Shown: positions 7,610-12,384 of the stretch, piece after piece
Layout: every line of letters begins with the position of its first letter
How positions within the stretch are numbered: position 1 is the first letter of the stretch
Assembly: GCA_009777165.1 (NCBI GenBank)
Contig: WRML01000030.1
Span: 1-12,384, forward strand
Reading direction: 5' to 3'
Length of the DNA stretch: 12,384 bases
Origin: Kiritimatiellota bacterium
Lineage (GTDB): Bacteria > Verrucomicrobiota > Kiritimatiellia > RFP12 > UBA1067
The notes under the pieces: model-generated
The model's input: only the letters and a program-made list of their open reading frames with translations
The model's database searches: none
Told to the model about the DNA's origin: nothing
Position numbers and translations under genes: made by a program

Positions 7610-7638
7610 AATATAACATTTCCCCCCTCCCCTGACAA
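7610..7638 (-). promoter_or_regulatory. Sigma70-type promoter of rpmB
   Basis: On the minus strand TTGTCA (7633-7638), a 17-base spacer that is almost all purine (GGGGAGGGGGG core), then TATATT (7610-7615). Both boxes match consensus at five of six positions. Transcription would begin about 30 bases upstream of the rpmB ATG. Confidence 0.75.
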
Positions 7639-7683
7639 GCGGAAACCAAAAAAACATTGTCCTTTTTTTCCCATACGTCTCAT

Positions 7684-7691
7684 GCTATATT
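7684..7691 (+). promoter_or_regulatory. Extended -10 promoter of the EboF-like gene
   Basis: TGC followed by TATATT (7686-7691) forms a TGn-extended -10. No good -35 is found at the right distance (T-rich DNA only). The expected transcription start, about 7698-7700, coincides with the likely ATG at 7700, so the mRNA is probably leaderless. Confidence 0.5.
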
Positions 7692-7699
7692 TTACCACA

Positions 7700-8989
7700 A
7701 TGAAAAAACTTCTGATTGTTCAGGTCGCTGGGTTGGGTTATGAATTTGCCACGCGTCAGGGCGTGGCAACGCTGGGGGGGGGGACCGTCCGCCCGATGCG
7801 CCCCGTCTTCCCCGCCCTCACCTGCACCGCCCAGGCCTCCCTGCGCACGGGCCTCCCCCCCGCGCGGCACGGAATGGTCGCGAACGGCTTCTTCGACACC
7901 ACCCTGCGCAAGCCGATGTTCTGGGAGCAGTCCTCCGCCCTCGTGTCCGGCGAACGCTTCTGGGGGGGGGCCGGCGCCCGGGGGGGGACGGTCGGCATGA
8001 TGTTCTTCCAGCAGAGCCTCGGCGAGGCGGTTGACTTCCTCGTCTCCCCCGCCCCCATCCACACGCACGGGGGGGGGATGATCATGGGCTGCTACAGCAC
8101 CCCCCCCGGCCTCCAGCAACGCCTCACGCGCCACGGGGGGGGGGCCTTCCGCCTGCACCGATACTGGGGCCCCCTCGCGTCGGTGAAAAGCTCGGACTGG
8201 ATCGCCGCCGCCGTCGCCGGGTTCCTCGCGGAGCCGGACGCGCCCGACCTCCTCATGGTCTACCTCCCGGGCCTCGACTACGACCTCCAGCGCTTCGGGC
8301 CCGACCACCCCAAGAGCGCGGCGGCGTTACGCGCGGTCCAGCGCGAGCTGGCGCAGTTGACGACCGCCGCGCAATCGAACGATTACGAGATTGTCGTCTT
8401 CGGCGACTACGCGATCACGCCCGTCACGCGCGGCGCAATCTTCCCGAACCGCGCCCTGCGGGGGGCCGGCCTCTTCTCCGTGCGCGACGTGCGGGGGATG
8501 GCGTACCCCGACTTCTACGCCAGCAGGGTCTATGCCCTCCCCGACCACCAGGTGGCGATGGTGTACTGCCTCGACCCCGCCGCGTGCGCGGACGCCGCCG
8601 CCGTGCTGGGGGCCCTCCCTGGTGTCGGGCGTGTGCTGGACGCGGGGGACCAGGCGGCCTTCGGCGTCGCCCACCCCCGTGCGGGCGACCTCCTGCTGGT
8701 CGCCGAGCCCGGCGCATGGTTCGCCTACCCGTGGTGGACGGCCCCCCGGGAGGCCCCCGACTACGCCGTCCACGTGGACATCCACAACAAGCCGGGGTAC
8801 GACCCCTGCGAGCTTTTCTTCGGCCGCAACCCGTTCCGCGTGAGCACGGACACCTCCAAGGTGCGTGGCACGCACGGCCTTGCGGACGCGGGGTGCGAGG
8901 CCGTCCTCGCCTCCTCCCTCCCCCTCCGCGCCGACACCCTCCCCGACCTCGCCCACGAACTGAAGGCATGGCTGAACGAATCAAGGTAG
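7700..8989 (+). CDS. Alkaline-phosphatase-superfamily protein, EboF-like
   Basis: Member of the type I phosphodiesterase/nucleotide pyrophosphatase fold, 429 residues from ATG 7700; substrate unknown. The sequence resembles proteins annotated in eboABCDF clusters (EboF), recalled from memory: FPALTCTAQASLRTG followed by PPARHGMVANGFF, then YWGPLASVKSSDWI, YLPGLDYDLQRFGPD, FGDYAITPV, HVDIHNKPGYDPCELF and RGTHG. Thr-41 aligns with the family's nucleophile. The usual first Asp is replaced (VQVAGLG), and the usual Asp-His of DHGM is Asp-Tyr, so metal binding must differ or be weak; I believe this is common in the EboF-like group. No signal peptide. The ATG at 7682 lies inside the -10 box and was rejected; no ribosome binding site precedes 7700. 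Five G runs of 8-10 bases interrupt the first third. No other ebo gene is seen nearby. Confidence 0.85.
   Translation: MKKLLIVQVAGLGYEFATRQGVATLGGGTVRPMRPVFPALTCTAQASLRTGLPPARHGMVANGFFDTTLRKPMFWEQSSALVSGERFWGGAGARGGTVGMMFFQQSLGEAVDFLVSPAPIHTHGGGMIMGCYSTPPGLQQRLTRHGGGAFRLHRYWGPLASVKSSDWIAAAVAGFLAEPDAPDLLMVYLPGLDYDLQRFGPDHPKSAAALRAVQRELAQLTTAAQSNDYEIVVFGDYAITPVTRGAIFPNRALRGAGLFSVRDVRGMAYPDFYASRVYALPDHQVAMVYCLDPAACADAAAVLGALPGVGRVLDAGDQAAFGVAHPRAGDLLLVAEPGAWFAYPWWTAPREAPDYAVHVDIHNKPGYDPCELFFGRNPFRVSTDTSKVRGTHGLADAGCEAVLASSLPLRADTLPDLAHELKAWLNESR
7774..8144 (+). repeat. Cluster of G8-G10 and C8 runs inside the EboF-like gene
   Basis: Runs: G10 at 7774-7783, G9 at 7962-7970, G8 at 7980-7987, G9 at 8069-8077, C8 at 8100-8107 and G10 at 8135-8144. 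All are in frame and encode Gly-Gly(-Gly) or Pro-Pro. All 13 clustered glycines use GGG, whereas isolated glycines in the same stretch are mostly GGC. Confidence 0.95.
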
Positions 8990-9021
8990 GGAAACGGGAA
9001 AAACATTTCCGCAGAAAAAGC

Positions 9022-9051
9022 GTGTCAAGGGGAGGATAGGTTTGCTATTCT
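9022..9051 (+). promoter_or_regulatory. Probable promoter of the DUF1846 gene
   Basis: GTGTCA (9022-9027), an 18-base spacer beginning AGGGGAGG, then TATTCT (9046-9051) preceded by TGC, giving an extended -10. Each box matches consensus at four of six positions. It resembles the rpmB promoter, sharing GTCA followed closely by GGGGAGG. The start would lie near 9058, giving a leader of about 60 bases. Confidence 0.5.
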
Positions 9052-9116
9052 ATTACCCCGACATCGGAGTAGCGTTTTGGGTCAGTTTTTTATTAGCAGA
9101 AGCATGGGGGGGGAAT

Positions 9117-10634
9117 ATGGGCGGTAACACCGGGTTCGATAACGGGAAGTATCTGGCGGAGCAGATGACGGCTATCCTGTGTCGGGCAAAGGAAAACGGA
9201 AACAAGCTGTACCTGGAGTTCGGGGGTAAGCTGCAGGATATGCATGCGGCGCGCGTGCTGCCGGGGTATGACCCGAACGTGAAGTTGCGCCTCCTGCAGG
9301 GGCTCAAGGACTCGGCGGAGATCGTGCTGTGCGTCTGCGCGGGGGACATCGAGCGCAGGAAGATGCGCGCGGACTTCGGCATCTCCTATGAGAGCGACAC
9401 GCTGAAGCTGATTGACGAGCTGCGCAAGTGGGAGCTCGAAATCAGCGCGGTGGTCATCACGCGCTTCACCGGGCAACCGGCCGCGCAGCTCTTCCAGAAA
9501 CGTCTGGAAAGCCACGGTATCAAGGTCTACTGCCACCTCGACATCCCCGGTTACCCGAACGACATCGAGACGGTACTCAGCGACCGGGGATGCGGGATGA
9601 AGCCGTTCGTGGAGACGAGGCGCCCCATCGTGGTGCTCACCGGACCCGGATCGGGGAGCGGCAAGTTCGCGACCTGCCTCGCGCAGCTCTACCACGAGTT
9701 TACGGCCAAGCGTAAGGCCGGCTACGCGAAATTCGAGACCTTCCCCGTCTGGAACCTCACGCTCTCGCACCCGCTCAACGTGGCTTACGAGGCGGCGACC
9801 GCAGACCTGAAGGACAGCAACATGGTGGACCCCTACCATCTCCAGGCGTATGACGAGGTCGCCGTCAACTACAACCGTGACATCGAGGCGTTCCACCTGC
9901 TGTGCGCGATCTGGACGAAGATCAAGGGCGAGCCGTGCCCCTACCGGTCGCCGACGGACATGGGGGTGAACTGCATCGCCTCCGGGATCGTTGACGAGGA
10001 GGCCGTGTCGGAGGCGGCGAAACAGGAGATTGTCCGCCGTTACTTCAGGCACCTGTGCGAGTACAGCCAGGGACAGATCGAGTACAGCACCGTGAAACGC
10101 GCAGAGGAACTCATGCTGCGGCTGTCGCTGCAGCCGGAGGACCGCGACGTCGTGCGCCCCGCCCGCCAGGCCGCCCAGGAGGCGATGCTGCACGGGAAGG
10201 GGCGCAACGGGATCTTCTGCGGCGCCGCCATCAAATTGAAGGACGGGCGCATCGTGAAAGGGAAGAACTCCGAACAGCTTCACGCCGCCGCGAGCGTCGT
10301 GCTGAACGTCATCAAGACATTGGCCGGCATCCCGGACCCCATCCACCTGATTGCGCCGGAGGTCGTGAACCACATCGTACACATGAAGCAGGACATCCTC
10401 AAGGGCTCCTACAGCAGCCTCAACCTCGACGAGGCACTCATCGGGCTGGCGGTCAGCTGCAATGCGAACCCTACCGCGAAGCACGCCATCGAGCACCTCA
10501 TTGACCTGCGCGACTGCGAGATGCACATGACGCACATCGTCACCCCCGGCGACGAGGCCGGCCTCCGCCGCCTCGGCATCCGCTTCACCAGCGACCCCTT
10601 CTTCGCCACCGCCGAATTGTTCAACGACGCGTGA
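9117..10634 (+). CDS. DUF1846 domain protein
   Basis: 505-residue cytoplasmic protein of the DUF1846 family (PF08903), full length for the family. Recognised from GFDNGKYLAEQ near the N-terminus, KLYLEFGGKLQDMHAARVLP, the glycine loop TGPGSGSGKFATCLAQLYHE (near residues 177-195), FETFPVWNLTLSHPLNVAYE, and the C-terminal CEMHMTHIVTPGDE segment. The biochemical function is not established; the glycine loop resembles a P-loop but has Phe where a kinase would have Ser or Thr. ATG 9117 was chosen because DUF1846 proteins begin just before GFDN; an in-frame TTG at 9042 would add 25 hydrophobic residues and overlaps the promoter. Instead of a normal ribosome binding site, a G8 run (9106-9113) ends three bases before the ATG. 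The gene follows the EboF-like gene on the same strand after 127 bases with its own promoter. Confidence 0.92.
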   Translation: MGGNTGFDNGKYLAEQMTAILCRAKENGNKLYLEFGGKLQDMHAARVLPGYDPNVKLRLLQGLKDSAEIVLCVCAGDIERRKMRADFGISYESDTLKLIDELRKWELEISAVVITRFTGQPAAQLFQKRLESHGIKVYCHLDIPGYPNDIETVLSDRGCGMKPFVETRRPIVVLTGPGSGSGKFATCLAQLYHEFTAKRKAGYAKFETFPVWNLTLSHPLNVAYEAATADLKDSNMVDPYHLQAYDEVAVNYNRDIEAFHLLCAIWTKIKGEPCPYRSPTDMGVNCIASGIVDEEAVSEAAKQEIVRRYFRHLCEYSQGQIEYSTVKRAEELMLRLSLQPEDRDVVRPARQAAQEAMLHGKGRNGIFCGAAIKLKDGRIVKGKNSEQLHAAASVVLNVIKTLAGIPDPIHLIAPEVVNHIVHMKQDILKGSYSSLNLDEALIGLAVSCNANPTAKHAIEHLIDLRDCEMHMTHIVTPGDEAGLRRLGIRFTSDPFFATAELFNDA

Positions 10635-10729
10635 GTGACGAATGACGTTTAATCGGGATACAAGAGGCAATCGTGTCCATTGTGTCTATTGTGGTAAAAA
10701 ATGGAATGGTTCTCAACTGAATTAACTAT

Positions 10730-10797
10730 AAAAAATCTCGTGCGTTTGTGTCGAGAAGGCGCAACCTCTGGAGTGCGGCGGCTTGCCGCCGCTTTCC
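10730..10797 (+). repeat. Dispersed palindromic repeat, copy 1
   Basis: Starts with the box AAAAAATCTCGTG (10730-10742), then 4 bases, then a 51-bp unit (10747-10797) running from TGTGTCGAG to GCTTTCC. Inside the unit is the palindrome GCGGCGGC-TT-GCCGCCGC (10775-10792) preceded by CCTCTGGAGT. The 51 bases are identical to copy 2. It is REP-like in form, and may also terminate transcription of the DUF1846 gene. Confidence 0.9.
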
Positions 10798-10844
10798 ATA
10801 TCGCAATATGCAAACATAATTTCTGGGGAGGTCTAGAGCATTAA

Positions 10845-10943
10845 AAAAAATCTCGTGTCCGCTTCCCGCCAAAGGCTGAAAGCCCTCGCGCCTGTGTCGA
10901 GAAGGCGCAACCTCTGGAGTGCGGCGGCTTGCCGCCGCTTTCC
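10845..10943 (+). repeat. Dispersed palindromic repeat, copy 2
   Basis: Same AAAAAATCTCGTG box (10845-10857) and same 51-bp unit (10893-10943; palindrome 10921-10938), but with 35 bases between them instead of 4. The 35-base insert contains a short CTGAAAG-type segment. The composite units suggest two independent insertions or a duplication with indel. Confidence 0.9.
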
Positions 10944-10945
10944 GT

Positions 10946-10965
10946 CGCGGGGGCTCGCCCCCGCG
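10946..10965. repeat. Perfect GC palindrome next to repeat copy 2
   Basis: CGCGGGGGC and GCCCCCGCG form a 9-bp stem around TC, three bases after the end of the 51-bp repeat. The stem could fold in RNA from either strand. Copy 1 lacks it. Confidence 0.85.
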
Positions 10966-11005
10966 CGGGAACGGTTGTAGGGGTGGACCCGTGTGTCTGT
11001 CTGGT

Positions 11006-11018
11006 CGCACTCCAGAGG
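11006..11018 (-). repeat. Inverted fragment of the dispersed repeat
   Basis: CGCACTCCAGAGG is the exact reverse complement of CCTCTGGAGTGCG, the part of the 51-bp repeat just before and including the start of its palindrome (10911-10923). Together they form inverted ends around 82 bases, so this may be the other border of one element. Confidence 0.75.
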
Positions 11019-11135
11019 ACCGCATCGGGATTCAAAAAAATCCTTGTCACTGGAACGTTCGAGAACTTCGTCCTATTTCGGCCACACATTTATTTAAAAT
11101 ACTCTAGACGGCGTAGTGCCATCACCATACCGGCA

Positions 11136-11276
11136 TGGACACCGAACGATGAGAACGACCCTCCCCCCCTGAAACGGGACTACGTCATCGAGGGCAAGAC
11201 CAACCTCACGGACACCACATGACCCACCACGAACTCGGGGACGAGATTCCTCAGGGTCAAGGCGAAGTTACTGTAG
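11136..11276 (+). pseudogene. C-terminal remnant of a secreted protein, interrupted by TGA
   Basis: Reading one frame gives WTPNDENDPPPLKRDY, VIEGKTNLTDTT, a TGA at 11220-11222, then PTTNSGTRFLRVKAKLL and a TAG stop at 11274-11276. The pattern of Y-V-x-x-x-TNLTD-x-x-W followed by a short turn and T-R-F-x-R-V-K at the extreme C-terminus resembles the tails of secreted proteins in Verrucomicrobia and relatives, in which Trp is expected exactly where TGA stands. TGA is used as a real stop by rpmB and the DUF1846 gene here, so recoding is unlikely. No matching upstream coding sequence or start is seen: the frame runs back into the repeats. It is best read as the decayed end of a lost gene. Family placement is from memory of tail patterns. 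Confidence 0.55.
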
Positions 11277-11335
11277 TCTCGCATATTGCATGATATTCTC
11301 ACATAAAGGTATAAAAGACACAAAGGTTTTTATCA

Positions 11336-11364
11336 AAACAATCCTGTGACAAACAATCCTGTGA
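11336..11364. repeat. Direct repeat, two 14-bp copies
   Basis: AAACAATCCTGTGA occurs at 11336-11349 and again at 11351-11364, one base apart. It lies in the AT-rich stretch between the decayed gene and the propeller gene. Confidence 0.85.
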
Positions 11365-11379
11365 ATCCGTTTCATTTTG

Positions 11380-11443
11380 TCATCGAATGACACGAATGTT
11401 CGCGAATGGTTTTCTTATTCGTTTTATTTGTGTCATTCGATGA
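11380..11443. repeat. Perfect 14-bp inverted repeat around a 36-base loop
   Basis: TCATCGAATGACAC (11380-11393) is exactly complementary to GTGTCATTCGATGA (11430-11443). The loop contains a further ACGAAT and ATTCGT pair near its ends. It could form a long hairpin downstream of the propeller gene, or represent the ends of a small non-coding mobile element. No T-run follows on either strand. Confidence 0.85.
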
Positions 11444-11468
11444 CCCTATTAACCCTCCCGTCGTGCCT

Positions 11469-11487
11469 ATTCGTGTAAATTCGTGGG
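11469..11487 (+). repeat. ATTCGTG double motif
   Basis: ATTCGTG, three bases, then ATTCGTG followed by GG. The ATTCGTG word and its complement CGAAT also recur in the inverted repeat at 11380-11443. Similar ATTCGTG strings are, from memory, frequent between genes in Verrucomicrobia and related phyla. Confidence 0.5.
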
Positions 11488-11577
11488 CAAAACATCCGAT
11501 AACCGTCAACCCGTGATTTTTCAGCCGCGCCCTTGCGCAGATGCCGCGTGTGGTACAGGCGTATGCGAACTCCCAAG

Positions 11578-12384
11578 CTAGCGCAACGGGTTGAAATCGC
11601 CGTCCAGTTTCTGCACGCCCATCATGCTCTTGTCCTTGCGGCCGGGCGAGACATACGCCCAGACGAGTTTCTTGTCGCGCGTGATCTCGAACATCCCCAC
11701 GCCCTTGCCGTCCTTGTCGTAGGCCGAGTAGTTGCCGATGACGATGTTCCCGCTCTTCAGTACGTGCAGCCCGCACATGTTGCGGATGCCGAGCTCCGGC
11801 AGGTCCGACGCCTTGAACACCCACACCTCTTTCCCGTCCGGCGTGACCTCCGTCACCTGGTCGAGGGACGACACCAGCGTGTTGCCGTTCGGCAGACGGA
11901 CCGCCGCAAACGTGCTGTTGCCGAACGAATGCTCCCACGCCACCGAACCGTCGGGCCTGAACTCCTTGACCTTCTTGTCGCCCTTCATGCATACGAGGTA
12001 ATTCCCGTTCGCGAGCTTCCGGCACATCCGCATGTGGTCATGCGCGTTCTTTGTCTCGGGATGCGTGTCCAGCGAGAAGACGACCTTGCCTTCCCTGTCC
12101 ACCTCGACGACGCGGCCGGAGGCGTTCTCGCCGACGACGGTGTTGCCGTCCGGCAGCCGCTGGCACGCGTACGCCCCACCCCCCTCCTGCACCTCCGGAG
12201 AGTACGACCAGACCAGCTTGCCCTGCGGGTCATACTCCTTGATGTTACCGTCAGCGAAAAGGAAGTTCCCGTTCTCCAGATACCATGCGTCCGCATTGTT
12301 CCCCGTCGGCGCGGTACGGACGATCCCCCCCCCCTTGTCGAACAGGCAGACCCTCCCCCCCCCTGTCGCGCCCACCGGGAAAGC
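11578..12384 (-). CDS. Beta-propeller protein, ASST/PQQ-like (N-terminus cut by window)
   Basis: The frame is open from the TAG stop at 11578-11580 to the window edge, giving 268 residues with no start needed inside. It contains repeated blades of about 40-50 residues, each with an xGNxLV-type turn and a D-x-x-GKxVW-type strand: ENGNFLFADG then GKLVWSY; PDGNTVVGE then GKVVFSL; ANGNYLVCMK then GSVAWEH; PNGNTLVSS then GKEVWVF; KSGNIVIGN then KKLVWAY. This is the pattern of arylsulfotransferase-like or PQQ-type propellers. About five to six blades are visible, so little beyond a signal peptide is probably missing. No catalytic histidine signature typical of true arylsulfotransferases is evident, so a ligand- or carbohydrate-related scaffold is as likely as an enzyme. 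G-runs of 10 and 9 (12325-12334, 12355-12363) encode Gly-Gly-Gly near the N-terminus. Confidence 0.85.
   Translation of the reverse strand, partial: AFPVGATGGGRVCLFDKGGGIVRTAPTGNNADAWYLENGNFLFADGNIKEYDPQGKLVWSYSPEVQEGGGAYACQRLPDGNTVVGENASGRVVEVDREGKVVFSLDTHPETKNAHDHMRMCRKLANGNYLVCMKGDKKVKEFRPDGSVAWEHSFGNSTFAAVRLPNGNTLVSSLDQVTEVTPDGKEVWVFKASDLPELGIRNMCGLHVLKSGNIVIGNYSAYDKDGKGVGMFEITRDKKLVWAYVSPGRKDKSMMGVQKLDGDFNPLR

Larger units (their letters stand above)
10635..11577. other. Intergenic repeat region, no intact gene
   Basis: About 940 bases between two convergent genes. It holds, in order: AT-rich spacer (10635-10729), two copies of a 51-bp palindromic repeat (10747-10797 and 10893-10943), a second GC palindrome (10946-10965), an inverted 13-bp fragment of the repeat (11006-11018), a small GGATT/AATCC hairpin near 11028-11043, a decayed gene end (11136-11276), then AT-richer direct and inverted repeats (11336-11487). 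No tRNA fold was found. The open frames here are by-products of the GC-rich repeats. Confidence 0.8.

Noticed and set aside
7682..7699. Upstream ATG adding six residues to the EboF-like protein
   Set aside because: It lies within the predicted -10 box, and MKKLLIVQV is the natural beginning for the family.
8990..9010. GGAAA/TTTCC hairpin after the EboF-like gene as a terminator
   Set aside because: Only five weak A/T-rich pairs, large loop, and no T-run.
9042..9116. TTG start at 9042 giving a membrane-anchored DUF1846 protein
   Set aside because: The region overlaps the promoter -10, and family members start just before GFDN.
9093..10670. A 525-codon open frame antisense to the DUF1846 gene
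   Set aside because: It is a high-GC shadow of a strongly conserved gene; its translation is low-complexity Arg/Val/Asp-rich with no recognisable family.
10747..10943. Possible CRISPR array
   Set aside because: Only two units, 95 bases apart, each with a GC palindrome and shared flanking box; no regular spacers and no cas genes.
10726..11025. A 99-codon minus-strand frame over the dispersed repeats
   Set aside because: It spans two copies of a non-coding palindromic repeat and gives an Arg/Ala-rich peptide; no ribosome binding site.
11220..11222. TGA read as Trp (alternative code or selenocysteine)
   Set aside because: rpmB and the DUF1846 gene end with TGA here, and no other in-frame TGA occurs inside intact genes.
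11372..12025. A 217-codon minus-strand frame
   Set aside because: It overlaps the propeller gene in another frame and runs into the AT-rich repeats; the propeller frame has clear blades.

Overview
The window looks like chromosomal DNA from a Gram-negative bacterium of the PVC group, most likely Kiritimatiellota, Lentisphaerota or Verrucomicrobiota. This is inferred from the mix of outer-membrane export genes, a DUF1846 gene, an EboF-like phosphatase-fold gene, a decayed gene end resembling the C-terminal tails of verrucomicrobial secreted proteins, and TTCGTG-type and CTCTGGAGTGCGG-type dispersed repeats. No rRNA, tRNA or CRISPR array is seen.

Positions 1-6690 (minus strand) hold the front of an exopolysaccharide assembly operon. 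A strong sigma70-type promoter (6660-6688) drives a Wza-type export lipoprotein (5909-6625), an unrecognised exported protein (4907-5854), an outer-membrane beta-barrel (3620-4822), a Wzy/O-antigen-ligase-type membrane protein (2138-3523) and a Wzc-type chain-length/tyrosine-kinase protein (1-2117, cut by the window start). Together these would polymerise, control and export an envelope polysaccharide. No glycosyltransferase is visible, so sugar-assembly genes, if linked, lie beyond the left edge. A terminator-like hairpin between the barrel and polymerase genes may lower expression of the last two.

Positions 6810-7640 (minus) hold rpmB (ribosomal protein L28) with its own promoter and a small zinc-ribbon/coiled-coil protein downstream. 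Divergent from rpmB is an EboF-like alkaline-phosphatase-fold protein (7700-8989, plus), probably translated from a leaderless mRNA, then a DUF1846 protein (9117-10634, plus) with its own promoter.

Positions 10635-11577 are about 940 bases with no intact gene. They contain two copies of a 51-bp GC-rich palindromic repeat, an inverted fragment of it, a decayed gene end interrupted by an in-frame TGA, and AT-richer direct and inverted repeats. From 11578 to the right edge (minus) runs a beta-propeller protein of ASST/PQQ-like type, missing only its N-terminus.

The most unusual trait is the number of long G/C homopolymers inside genes: eleven runs of 8-12 bases in 12.4 kb. In the EboF-like gene every clustered glycine is GGG, while isolated glycines are mostly GGC. 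One run is a G12 in a tyrosine-rich tandem repeat of the Wzc-type kinase, and another is a G8 directly before the DUF1846 start codon. These tracts are candidates for slippage-based variation of surface polysaccharide and other functions. I see no clearly new multi-gene system.
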